From Gnetum montanum (lineage: Eukaryota; Streptophyta; Gnetopsida; Gnetales; Gnetaceae), in the NCBI GenBank assembly GCA_015680685.1, contig MNCI01029492.1, forward strand, positions 811,788-860,130: a stretch of 48,343 nt of DNA. The letters run 5' to 3'. Position 1 is the first letter of the stretch. Every line of letters begins with the position of its first letter. Positions 11,921 to 23,136 of this stretch are shown here, piece after piece. The translations under genes and the position numbers were made by a program. The notes beneath the pieces were generated by a model. The model ran no database searches, was not told the DNA's origin, and was given only the letters and a program-made list of their open reading frames with translations.

Positions 11921-12761
11921 TGATGAGTGGCGAGGTACCCCTACACTCAACCATATGAATACGAGCGTAACACGCGTGATCCAGTCAAACTCCGCAGACT
12001 AAGTGCCTACACGCCTCATGAAACACTTAAGGTTAATTATTCGTTGTCTTTCCAAACTTACTTGTATTTTTCATGGTGTATGGTTAAGTAAGTCTGAGGT
12101 ATATGATTTTTATGGCTTTTTTGTTTTATCTCCTATGCTAGTAAGGTGAAGGGTTGAAGAAACTAATTAACTAAGTTTAACTAACTAACTAAGCCTTAAT
12201 TAACCTAGCTTCAGCATCCGTTCCCACTTACCGTTCACACCCTAAACCAATGTAACCGTGGCTACCAAATGCTAGTCATTGTTGGGATCACCACGCGTAA
12301 CGCACGTGCTCGAAGCGGTCGTACTGAGGCACTTAACTAGGAGAGAAGGGTTGAGAGAGATTTAATTCCTAATAAATCATGTAAATGAAAAAAAATAAAT
12401 AACATTAAATAAAATCCTAAGTAGCCTATTCCATGTTCTGCAAGGTTTATCTAAGAAGTTCGTCTTTATTGCCATACACAAACTTATGTTCAGGTACAAT
12501 GTCTACTCGAATAAAGATCCGTTCACTTTGGAGCTCCTACTACGGGCACATGGAAAATATTCTATCTCTAGAGGGATCAAGCTGCTAGAGTTTCACTATG
12601 GTCTAAGCCTAGGATGGAAAACAAGGAAGAGCTGCCTCTTATTTACAGACTTGGCAGCACACCACGATATCGCATACGCAATATCGTGTGGGATGCGATA
12701 TTGTAGCGGACGCAATATCACGTACGCAATATCGCGGCCCATGCGATATTGCGTCCCATCA
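11921..12761 (-). repeat. Element A 5' LTR (LTR-I)
   Basis: 841 bp. The U3 end holds six GATATC-like modules (GATATC, AATATC, GATATT), more than any other copy in the window, which accounts for much of its extra length. The TATA box is mutated to TGTAAATA. Confidence 0.9.
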
Positions 12762-12766
12762 ATTAA

Positions 12767-13152
12767 CTAGGAAAATAGGAAAAATTATTCTAGGTAAACA
12801 TAAGAAAACTAAGTGGATGCTGCAATGATGATAAGTAATCTCAATATTTTATTGTCGATCATGAATGTGTCCAAGTACAATTCACTCAAATAAATACATT
12901 GTACAATCATTTAACACCACACTACAAGCATACACTCTATTGCTAACTAAAAAATGAAACTACAAGAGTTTTGCTAATAGTGGAATGAAAGCTTATGCAG
13001 ATTTGTGCATCTAAGTGTTGTATTTGTAAGCTACACACATCTCATGATATTGTATCTACAATGATGTAGCATGGGCTACGGCATCAGATAAACAACATCG
13101 TAGATACGATATCGTAGTTACGATATCATTGCAGACTAAAATTGACTTTACA
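12767..13152 (-). repeat. Element B 3' LTR (LTR-II), second piece
   Basis: Continues the LTR after element A and ends at TTTACA (13152). It aligns to 26659-26695 and 27503-27844 of the other copy. Here the site of solo LTR F is empty. GATATC palindromes and a GATACGATATCGTA motif lie near the U3 end, as in LTR-I. The minus-strand tract CATGGGGGTA beside it (13153-13162) is the polypurine tract. Confidence 0.85.
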
Positions 13153-13325
13153 TACCCCCATGATTGATTGAACAATTATCCTTGAGTTAGAAAAAATGAG
13201 ATAGAGTTCCTTACAAAATTAGTAGGTAGATTTATATGACACTAAATGTCATAGTGGTGTTTACAAAATTGACACAATTACATGACAACATAACAAAACA
13301 AAAATTTAAGACAACTCAATGTAGC

Positions 13326-15116
13326 TTAAGTGGTGCCTAGTGGTGATGGTTCTTCCATTAGCTGCTTTTCCTTAACGTTACGCTTCTGAAATTGTATCTA
13401 TTTAGGAGTGCCTAAAGTTTCTCCTCCTCTGTTCTAAGGTCATGTACCGTCCACACTGATTGAGCAATATGTGACGGAGCTAGTACATCCCATGGACATG
13501 GAAGCTATGGGAACATTTTATTTGCCTTGACATACCATGTCACAAATTGCCTTCTTTCCTCTTCAAATGCCTTGGCCTTGGTTCTCAATTCTTGATGGTT
13601 AGACATTCTTCTAGCCAAGCTCACTGCAACATCTTTCTACCCTTTGTAGCCACCTTAACTACTTCTAATTCAAAGTTTGCCAAATGTAGAGTTTGTAGGA
13701 CATCATTCCTATTTACAAACTCCTTTTCATACAATGTGTATGTGGTCACTACTTACTATTCAAGCTCATTTTTGGGCCTATCTATTGTCAACATGGCGAG
13801 GTTATCATAACAAAGGTTAGCTAACCTCATGTATCCTATCAAATATTCTATTTGAAAGTCTTTATTTTTAATCATTGCTTTGTGGACATGGACCATGCTA
13901 TCCAAGATGGGTTGCCAATTTGGATTTTGTGCTGAATTGAATTGATTTGATCATGGAAGTGTTCTTTGAGCTTTTCATGCCTTTTTACCTCATTCTGCCT
14001 TGAGCTTATCTCAATAGCTAATTTCTGTAGAATGGCATGTACCTCCTCCATTAAGAGGATTTTGTTCTCTCATGCTAGCCAGCTCATATCTTGGTTGATC
14101 CTCATCAGTTGTTCTCTTAACTGATGGATGCTCTCTTTAAGAATGTCTTTCTACTTTTCCACATTGGTCAACCTAGCATTGTTTGTAGTGAGTTTCTTAT
14201 TTTCTTCTTGTACTGCAATGAGTGCCTTAGCATGTGTGCATGTTTTTGCTTTTTCTATTGAGGCATTTCAAACTACTTTCTCTTTTTCTTCCTTCATCTA
14301 CTTGTTATGCTCTACTAAATGATTGATCTGTTTTGTTCTAAACTACTTTAGCTAGTTAGGTACAACATATTGTATTAGATCTCTGCGTTTGGCTCTCAGG
14401 GTCATGAGTTTTTTCTATAATCTACAAATTTTATTTTCCGCATGCTTTGCACTAGTTTCTGCCATGACTAGCTTACCCTTGGTTGTTATGAGTTCTAACT
14501 GCACTATAGTGACATCACTTGGGATGTTGAAAAGATTCTACATGACCTGTCATATTTGTAGTAGTTTATCAAGCACGTCTTCATGTTTTGCATGAGTCAT
14601 TAAGGTACCAACTAACATTTGAGTATATCTAGCTCTAGAAAGATCAACTGGTGGCACAACAGGTACATTGAATGATTCTTTTATATGATCTTTGATCACT
14701 TTTATGACTCCTACTGCACCTTAGTGCTACATAACTATAACCATGGTTCCTTCTCTAGTTTCTAGTACCACTTGGAATGATGCAGTGTTCCCAGAAATCT
14801 ATTATGACCATGGGTCCTCTCCTTCTGACTACAATAAAATTTTTTCACTAGCAGGACTTGTGGAAATTGTGGGTTGGATGACACTGTCGATGACTTTATA
14901 TAGGTTTTCCTCCTCACATGTTCCCCAAATAATGGTCTTTGCAATTTGTTGTAGATGACTCATTAATGGCCTATAGTCTTGCAATGGCAGTGGTGGAACT
15001 TACTATTGTTGACCACTAGGTCCTACTTACTATTATTGCATAGTAGTTTGAGTGGTTTTCCTGATGTCTATTTGTTTCTCCACTTGGTCTTTCTTTGGTG
15101 GTGTCATCTTTAGCAT
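13326..15116 (-). pseudogene. Long extra reading frame in element B, partly coiled-coil, function unknown
   Basis: A frame can be followed from an ATG at 15116-15114 to a TAA at 13328-13326, about 600 codons, ending some 160 bp before the polypurine tract. From 15116 to about 13860 it stays in a single register; the stops are nearly all TAG or TAA where CAG/CAA is likely, plus a few TGA. Frameshifts near 13860, 13630 and 13390 are needed to reach the end. The N-terminus is basic and Pro/Gln-rich. A central part contains PVVPPVDLSRARYTQML. About 14540-13960 encodes a Lys/Glu/Gln/Asn-rich heptad-like region (for example QEENKKLTTNNARL and HQLREQLMRINQDM) typical of coiled coils. No RNase H, integrase or envelope signature is visible. 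It could be an additional retrotransposon gene of the env-like position or a captured host sequence; I do not recognise the family. Confidence 0.7.
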
Positions 15117-15129
15117 TTCAATGATCTCA

Positions 15130-16250
15130 CATCTTTTATTGTGTATGACCTTTGAGTGATATTATGTATGACTCAAGTTTTCTTAGGATCTACCTAAATA
15201 CCTTTCTAAGAGATTTTATGTCTCAACACTATATCATCCTAGACCATAAGGTGGCTTTTCTACAAATTGAGCTTAAGATTGGTTTCCACACATCTTTTTA
15301 GTACCTGCTCTAACTGGTCTAGTGCTTGCTTGAAATCTAGCCCATATGTTGAAAATTCATCCATGAATACCTCGACGTCATTTCCAATCTATTTTTGGAA
15401 GATGCTTAGTACTAATCTTTGGAAGGTGGCCAACACATTGTAAAGACCAAAGGGCATCTATTTGTAGGCAAACAATCCCCATGGACTAGTGAATGTTGTT
15501 TTCTCTTGGTCTTCAAGTGCAATGTGAATATAATTATATTCATTGTATCCATCTAGAAAACTATAATACTCATGTCCTACAGTGGTATCCAAGACCTAAT
15601 TAACAAATGGAAAAGAAAAGTGATCCTTAAAGGTAGCAACATTCAATATTTAGAAATTAATGCATACTCACCACTTGCCCTCCTTCTTTGAAATAATCAC
15701 TAAGGGATTGACCCATTCACTATCCATAATAGGATAGATGAATCCTATCTTTGACAATTTTTCCAAATCTTTTTTGACTATTTCTTTTAGTTTGGGATTA
15801 AGCCTTCTTTGGGGTTGGTATCTTGGTTTGACTATGGGATTAGTGTATATCCAATGTTGATAAATTCCTAGATCAATTCTTGTGATCTCATCGTAAGATC
15901 ACATGAATGCCATGGGCCATCTATTAATCATTTCCAGCAACTTCCTCTTCTATTCTTCGTTTAGGTTGGCATTGATTATTATCGGCTTCTTATTGTTTAG
16001 AAAAGCATACTCTAACGTTTCTAGTAGGGCCTTTAGTTTTAGTGGTTCTAGCTTCATATTATCTGGGATCTCTAATTGTCCCTAGTCTATCTCTTCTTCT
16101 TAACTTATTTGTGGGTAAGAGTGCCTTTTCCTTAATTACTCTTGCTTATCAGCCTCTTCAATGTAGGCACTAAAAATTTACTCTACTAGTTCCATGTACT
16201 TGTTGGATTGAGTTTCTTCATCTATGATCAACCACTAGATGTCTTCTTGT
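15130..16250 (-). pseudogene. Element B reverse transcriptase, truncated (Athila-like)
   Basis: Minus-strand reading from about 16250 gives the spacer that follows protease, then fingers and palm: NPLVIISKKEGKW, YSFLDGYNEYN (near 15570), MPFGLYN (near 15450) and the catalytic loop as Val-Phe-Met-Asp-Glu-Phe (15353-15371), where Met-Asp-Asp is expected. The segment CVETNLKLN...DDIVLRHKIS matches the Athila style of plant Ty3/gypsy. The frame stops matching at Thr-Ile-Lys-Asp-Val-Arg-Ser (about 15140), just where FLGHAGYYRRF of the connection region should follow. Several TAG/TGA codons interrupt it. The enzyme would copy RNA to DNA; this copy is dead both by mutation and by truncation. Confidence 0.85.
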
Positions 16251-16329
16251 TGTGTGGCTACTGTATATAGACATTTTTGCATACATATTTCTTTTATACA
16301 TTTATTGCATGCCTTGGTATCGTTTTGTT

Positions 16330-17312
16330 TCATGGCTCATATCCTCCACACCTAATTGCCCTCATTATCGTCGTATGCAATACATGGAACTCTACATCTT
16401 TGTATGATGCTAGCTTCATCTTTCTTGGATATCTCCAAGGACAAGTCATGAATCCCAAGCTTAGCATCAACACTATTAATCCAAGCTCTTCCCATGATGA
16501 TTGGGAATTTTCCCTTATTTTTACCAACATGGATGACCAGAAAATTTGTAGGGTAAGACCAGCCACTAATGGTGATGATCACATCATCCACTTGTCCTAG
16601 TGGAATAGTGATCAATTGGTCTACAAGCTCTAACCAAATGTTGCTCTTCTTTAATTATGGTATATTCTAAGCCTGATACATGTCTTGTGACATCAAGTTC
16701 ACTCCTGACCCAAAATCAAGTAAAGGCTTGTACAATTTCTATCTTACTATCTGAAGGTAAGCTAAGGGAATTCATAGATCTCTTTGCTTTTGTGGAAAAT
16801 ATTTTGCCTTTATCCAATGGGTTATTGTTTGAGTAAGCATGGCAAGGGTTACATTGATGTTCGACGAAGAGGGATGTTTGTTATTATTTGAAGGATTAGA
16901 TGAGGATGGAATAAAAGTAAATGTGATCCTCATCCTTCGAACCTTCTCAAGACTTGTTTAGAAAAAAAAAATCATTTCCTAGATTATGGTTCACACGTGA
17001 TCACATCCTCCTGCATGTTGACCATCCTTATTGCACCTTTTTGTTGTGGTTGTGATGGTAGTTGCCCCTACATGATAGAAGGTGATACTAGTGGGAGAGG
17101 ATTTGGATGTTGATTAGAAGAACCAGCTATGGATGGATGCATGTACGTGTTTGAATCTATCCTTGGCGATATTGATCTGTGGTACTTAGTGGGATAATAT
17201 TGTGAAGTCTGAATAGCAGCATTACCAAGAGAGATTGGATGTTACACATAGTATCCATATGGGTTTGGCTACCAATATAGATATTGTTGGCATGGTGGTG
17301 GCATGGCCCATG
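16330..17312 (-). pseudogene. Element B protease with Pro-rich linker
   Basis: The active-site segment near 16700-16730 reads Leu-Leu-Asp-Phe-Gly-Ser-Gly-Val-Asn-Leu, with Phe in place of the usual Ser or Thr. The stretch 16615-16352 is open and contains GWSYPTNFLVIHVGK and the C-terminal signature Ile-Ile-Met-Gly-Arg-Ala-Trp-Ile. It is closely similar to the protease of A and C, which shows that LTR-II and LTR-I elements are relatives. Upstream the linker is cut by element C at 17317/23949. Confidence 0.8.
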
Positions 17313-17317
17313 ATTGG

Positions 17318-18142
17318 TGATGAGTGGCAAGGTACCCCTACACTCAACCATACGAATACGAGCATCTCACACACGATCCAGTCGAACTCCAAGGACTAAG
17401 TGCTTATGCGCCTTAATGGAACACTTAAGGTTAATAAATCGATGTCTTCCCAAGCTTACTTGTATTGTCACAATTTTATGGTTAAGTAAGCTTGAGATAT
17501 GTGATTTTTATATCTTTTATCTTTTTAATGTCTACACTAATAGGGAAAGGTGAAGAGAACTAAATGACTATCTTTCATTAACTATTCACTAACTAGGTTC
17601 TAATTGTCCTAGCATCAGTATCCATTCCCACTTTCTACACACACCCTGAACTAGTGCAACGCTGCTAGGATTACCAAACGCTACTCGTTACTAGGTTACC
17701 AAGCGTTACACACGTGCTCGAAGCGGTCGTAATGAATGCACTTAACTAGGAGAGTCAAGGGTTGAGAGAGATTTAATTATCTAGAAAAGCATTTAAACAT
17801 TTAACAATAATTAATCCTATTTAGCTTAGCCCACATGTTGCAAGGTTTATCATAAAGTTCTTCTTTATTGCCGTACACAAATGTGTGCTCAGGTACAATT
17901 TGCTCGAATAAAGATTCGTTCACTTTAAGACTCCTACTGTGGGCACATGGAAATTATTCTAACTCTGGAATGGTAAAACTACTATAGTTTCGCTAAGGGT
18001 CTAAGTCTAAGTGCCTACAATAGGGAAAGCTGCCTCGTATTTATAGACATTGTCGTGGGCTACGATATCGCGTATGCGATATTGCAGGGGTGGCCACAAT
18101 ATCGTGAATGTGATATCGCATACACGATATCACGGCCCATCA
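17318..18142 (-). repeat. Element C 3' LTR (LTR-I)
   Basis: 825 bp, TGATGAG...CCATCA on the + strand. Five GATATC-like modules lie between the LTR edge and the TATA box. It differs from the 5' copy at about nine of the first 110 positions. Confidence 0.9.
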
Positions 18143-18152
18143 TACCCCCATG
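18143..18152 (-). other. Polypurine tract of element C
   Basis: Minus strand TGGGGGTA directly beside the 3' LTR, same as in A. Confidence 0.75.
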
Positions 18153-20135
18153 ACTGAATGAAAACTCGTCCTCGAGTTCATTACAAAATATTAGGAAGGT
18201 ATGGGATTATTGACTTGAATGACACTAATGGTGAATGGGGTGACATGTGAACGGATCATCATTACAACACATGACAAAATTAGTGTTCATGACAACAAGA
18301 GTGAACACTTTACACATTTGACATCTAGCCTTAATTGGCAGCTGAGAGAGAAGAGAGAGAAGAGAAGAAGATGTGTTGCTGCCAATGCCAAAGTTGTGCC
18401 TTCCGTTATCCATCCATAACCGTGCCATCGATCTTGTTCCTTGCATAACTGCTCCAACACTAGTCAATTCTAAGTGTTCCCTCCAGATCCAATCCATTGT
18501 TGTATGATTGCCATCTGCACACACAACACAATCTTATATTAGCAAGGGTAAATGAATCATAATGCAGTTGATACCTTGCCTCAGTGTATGGCCCATTGAC
18601 CGAGTTGTGATATGGCTGATGCAGATTTTAGAGATATAACACTGGTGACTACCCAAGGTGTAGGGGTTAAGAGAAAATCAAAAAAAGTGGACCAGGACCC
18701 CCATGACTAAGAGCAAACCTCTGGTAGCGAGAGAATGGAGAAAGATAAGGAATAAGAAAGATGGAGAAAAAGAAACAATGGTAACACCAGTAAAATGGAT
18801 GTCATAGGTGGAAATGAACAAGAAAAAAGTTGATTGCAAAAATGTTTAAGGGATCGAAATTAACTAATGCACCAAATAGGAATGCTAGTGGGTCCTCCCC
18901 AAAGTAAGCTCATGCCCTTAATGCCTTGAAAATCCCACATTCAAATAGTCTGTATGCTCTAGAAATTTCATTTGGAAGCAAGAGTTAAAGTCTTAACCAC
19001 AAGAATTTACCAAAAAGAAAATAATGTATCGACTAAAATATGGACTATTGATACAATCGGCAATGAGGTGAGAAATGGAGAAAGAAGGATGGAAAGAAGA
19101 GAATGGAATGGAATCTCAAGAACAAGGTGATGCATAGCCCCTTGTGTATTAATGGTTAATGTGACTTAGTAGATCTCATTCCAAATCCAGCCTCAAACCA
19201 ACCACATTCAGTGACTTTGCATTAATACATTCGGCCAATCCATCCACCTGAAGTAACATAAATGCCTCCGTTAAGGAGTCACCACCATTCTGATGAAACG
19301 AAAAAGAAGAGAGGAGGAAGCAAGAAAGGGCCTTAGTTAGAGGGAACATGTTTTTTTAGTTCCATAACTGGTGCTTGTAGCCCAAATGGTTATTTCGTCT
19401 AAAGGGTGTGCTTTGAATTCTCACTTTTCTTCTTTTATTTTCTTTTTCTTGTGTTTTGCGTGAGAACCACACCATGCAAAGACTTATTATTTTTATTAGC
19501 TCAGCTTCCTGATACTGGAGTAGTGTTGGAATGTTAAGGAAAACTCCAGAAAAAAACATCCAAACACCCAAGAGAATGACCAGCACAAATGCATCGAATC
19601 CCCTTGAAGTCACACCCTTTTCAATCCTTGAGTCCTTCCTTAGTTTGAGAAATGCCCAGTCACTGATTCGTTGATAGTTCTTATTATTTAAGGAAAGGGA
19701 CTATACACTTCCAAGCCAAGAGAGACCATAGAAATTCATGGATGTATGGATGATGTGGACTCATTTCCTGTTATATAAAAAGAACCATACCTTAGTATCA
19801 ACATTATAACTCAAAGGTAAAAACCAAACATTAACAATTAATGGAATACAATTCATACCATCTTCAGGAGCACTTATTAGGTGACAAACTTAACAACATA
19901 AATAATCACACAAATAAACGAAAAAGTATGAAGGATGTTGCAAAACAAAAAAAAAGAAGTTAAAGAAATTTGCAAAACAAAAATGTGTAAAATAAAACCT
20001 TAAAAAGGAACTGAGGGCCTTGATTGATCAACATAGGTGGCCATCTCCCCCATGATTGAGTCGAAAGGAGAAGATCTAAAATAATGAGCAAGATCATCCT
20101 CTCTCAGAGGTATTATGTGCATTGACCATTCTAGA
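18153..20135 (-). other. Long non-coding 3' region of element C
   Basis: Collinear with 6468-8430 of element A, including the GAGAAGA microsatellite (near 18347-18372) and the phrases around the short A-rich array near 19938-20000. No conserved frame. Minus strand 18524-18225 is open for 99 codons, but its counterpart in A is frame-shifted, so I do not call a gene. Confidence 0.6.
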
Positions 20136-21323
20136 TTAATGATAAGGTTTGGTTTGTTGCACATCGACTAGTATTCTCTTATTGGAGCATTTGTTTGAAT
20201 TTTTTAGGAGTTTCCAACTTCCCCCAATTGATGTTTTCAGGTTAAGGGTTGGAAGTTGGTGACACTCTTGCTCCAGTGCATCTATGCCTTCTACGTGGGC
20301 ACAAGTTGGTCCCCCAGTTAGTTCCATGCACGTTGGTGAGTTGCTCTCTTGATTAACTATCAACCACTGGGTGTCTTCTTGTTGTGTGGTTGCTACATAT
20401 AGGCATTTTTGTATGTTAATTTCTTGGACACACCGGTTGCATGTAGGCAATGCTGAACATTCCTATACATAATCACACCCTGTATCACTATATGTGATGC
20501 ATGGAACTTTCTTCCTCTTGATCTTCCCAAAAGTATTTTCCTTAGATATTTCCAGGGAAAGATCATGGATTCCTAGGCATGCATTTATGGTACTTAGCCA
20601 TGCCCTCCTCATTATTATTGGGAAGTCCCCTTTGTCATTTTTTACTTGTATCACTAGGAAATCAGCTGGATATGACCAACCACACATAGTGGTAACAATG
20701 TCCTCCACCATTTCTAAGGGAATAGTGATGGACTAGTCAGCCATCTCTTAGCGAATATTGCTCTTCTTGAGTGGAGGCAGGTTTCAAGCTTTTTACATCT
20801 CTTGTGATATTAAGTTGACTCCAGAACCTGAGTCCAGAAGAGCTTTACATGGTTCATTCCCAGTGACTTGGAGATAGATTAAAGGACTTTCAGGGTCAAA
20901 GAATTTCCTAGGAAGGTGGCCCTCCTTAATCCAATCAGTGACGACATGTGTTAACATAACCGTGTGTGTTGAGCTTTGTTTTTGATTTGAAGGGAGCTGT
21001 GAAGCCTTATTTGATGGAGAAGCGTTCAAAGGCTCAGCTGCTTGTGGTTGCGAGAGCTTGGTTGGATTGTTGGTTTTGAAAAAAGGTCTTCTCTTTGTAC
21101 GCTTGTCAGAACCAGTAGTGGGTTGAAGGTTTATAGCTCTCGTAGCATTGTGTTGCTGCAGTTGAGTGGGGAGTTCCCCTTGCATTACTGGAGTGGGTGG
21201 TAATGGAGCTATCAATGTGAGAGTTGCGGATGGATTTGGAGGATGGTATGTTTGTGGGTTGTCTCTCCCAGGAGAAGGAGTCCTATAATACTCCTGAGCT
21301 TGGTAGTGACGTTCTGGTGTCAC
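20136..21323 (-). pseudogene. Element C protease region
   Basis: Two blocks in one frame, 21323-20793 and 20711-20136. The first holds the Pro-rich linker and an intact active site Leu-Leu-Asp-Ser-Gly-Ser-Gly. The second holds GWSYPADFLVIQV, the C-terminal signature Ile-Ile-Met-Arg-Arg-Ala-Trp-Leu (Gly to Arg) and a Cys-rich tail ending at 20136. The sequence stops resembling element B about where B enters its reverse transcriptase. The frame differs from that of gag upstream, consistent with the nucleocapsid deletion at about 21475-21500. Confidence 0.8.
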
Positions 21324-21479
21324 GTGACCAACAGAGTCACATGGAGAGATTGACTACTACACGTAATAGCCATATGGATCCGGTTGCCGGTAAGGGTATT
21401 GTTGCCTTGGCTATGGCATCCCCCATGACTGTGGGTATTGCCACTGCTGGTGTTACTCAATAGGCTGTGGCTACTTGGT

Positions 21480-22990
21480 TGTGGTACTTTCTCTTTTACA
21501 TAGCTCCCCTTCTTCCTTAGCTACTTGCTCCAACAATCTATGAACCTGATGGAACCTAAGCTCTAATAGTCTCCCTTGGGCATACGTTCCAAGGGTTCTC
21601 CTAGTTTCATGTCTAAGTCCATCTATGAGATGGCGTAGTTGATCCTATTGTGCATAACCATGGCCTGGGCAACGATGTAATAGTGCATAGTAACGGCCCA
21701 TGGCAACATCCAAGGGTTCGTGATTTCCTTGCTTCCATCCTTGGATTTGCTTTCATAGGTTGGACACTCGAGAGTACATTTGATATTTATCATTAAACAG
21801 TTCTAGCATTGTACTCCACCTTCAAATGGATTCCAATTCTAGGGACCGGTACCAACTTTTCGCTTCTTTCATCAGTGTCCTTGGGAAAACTTTAATTTTT
21901 TCCATTTATTCTCAATGTTCTGCAAGGCACATGCATCATGAAATGCTTGTAAGTGGTTTTGAGGATCAGCATTATATCCCCCCTCAAATCGTGGGATGTT
22001 ATTCATGTCTAACCTCTTGATCCTGCTATCTTTTTTGTGCCTTGTGGGAATTCTTACGGCCTCCATGATATCTAACATGCTTCGGGTTGCAAGTAGGGGT
22101 TCTTCATGGTCATTTCATTCATAGCGCCTGCAATGTCTACGCGGTTCCCTACTCTCCCTTCTTCCATGTCGTGATTCTCTAGAGTGTCCTAGTCCTCGCT
22201 CCCGACTCTCTCGTCGAGGTTTCTCACTCTGTTTACCTTTATCCTCATAGTTAGGTTCCTTATGACTGCGTCCTGATACTGAAGGAGAGGGTGAATGTGA
22301 TGATGAAGGTGAAGAAGAAGAAGGACCATCGCCATGATGATGTTTCCTACCTTCTCTTCAGTGGTCTCAGCCCCGATTGTGATTACAATCAGACTACCCG
22401 CTCTTATCATGTGTTTGTATTCCCTCGTTGAACACTTGGTGTTTGTGGGGATCAAAACCAGTGTTGTGAACCGTGGAGTGAAGGTTCTGATACACCACCA
22501 CCTAACCATCATTAGGAGGGGGAACATCATTTTGTGGAGAACCTATTGAAATAGGTTCACCACCCTCAATTTCACTTGAGACGGGTGGATCGTTATGGGG
22601 TCCTTTGCCCTTCAACGATATATAGTATCTCTCCTATCGCAAGTCCCTTTGACGTTGTGTTTCTGTGGGATGGTAATCCCTTGTGTCATAATCGCATGCA
22701 AAATATTTTGCGTATAACTGTGACATGCCTACTCGTGCGAGAGTATGAAGAAGCATGTTGAGGACTGCTCGGTCTGGAGGCAACACTATGTTACCCTCCA
22801 AGTCTCTCCAACACAGTTGTTCATCTTGATGGAGAATAAAGGTAAAGTCAGGTACATACTCATCATGATGAATATATACCACATAGAACTATTGAGGCAC
22901 TGGCAAATCTTGGCTACGTGTGTATTGCCGCCGATTGTCTCTTGTGTTGGTCCTAGGTGGTGAAGTGCTTTTGTGCGAAGAAGAAGACAT
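21480..22990 (-). pseudogene. Element C gag, nucleocapsid deleted
   Basis: Starts with Met-Ser-Ser-Ser at 22990. The N-terminal segment (VVYIHHDEYVPDFTFILHQ) is open from 22882 to 22634 after one TAG. A Ser/His/Arg-rich part follows, then NNIPRFEGGYNADPQNHL (near 22000) and the capsid. At about 21500 the sequence jumps from the capsid end, AKEEGEL-like, straight to the linker; in A about 500 bp with the acidic segment and Cys-His cluster lie between. Without them the protein could not bind RNA in the usual way unless helped by another Gag. Confidence 0.75.
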
Positions 22991-23117
22991 TTTAGTCTTA
23001 TTCGGTGTGATGTTTACTGTTATCTTATTTTTCTTTTGATCAACACTAAGGGTTCATTCTAGCTTCCCAATGATATGGATGATCTCCTATGTTCTACATA
23101 GCACACAAACAACTAAG

Positions 23118-23135
23118 TCCCCAACAATGGTGCCA
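23118..23135 (-). other. Primer binding site of element C (tRNA-Asp type)
   Basis: Minus strand TGGCACCATTGTTGGGGA; all four differences from the tRNA-Asp complement are transitions, with two in CpG context. Confidence 0.8.
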
Positions 23136-23136
23136 A

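Larger units (their letters stand above)
5644..12761 (-). mobile_element. Element A: gag-protease-only LTR retrotransposon (LTR-I family), complete
   Basis: Two LTR-I copies (5644-6456 and 11921-12761) flank 5464 bp. The target-site duplication ATTAA is perfect, and the empty site is visible in the other LTR of element B near 26651. On the minus strand the order is 5' LTR, tRNA-Asp-type primer site, gag-protease in one frame from 11778 to 8434, about 2 kb without coding capacity, polypurine tract, 3' LTR. Nothing resembling reverse transcriptase, RNase H or integrase is present. This matches the described class of terminal-repeat retrotransposons with a GAG domain, which depend on enzymes supplied in trans. 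Confidence 0.9.

Noticed and set aside
13547-14958. Plus-strand frames with hydrophobic, membrane-like composition
   Set aside because: They are the antisense of the Lys/Glu/Gln-rich extra frame of element B; the T-rich complement yields Phe/Leu/Ser-rich shadows.
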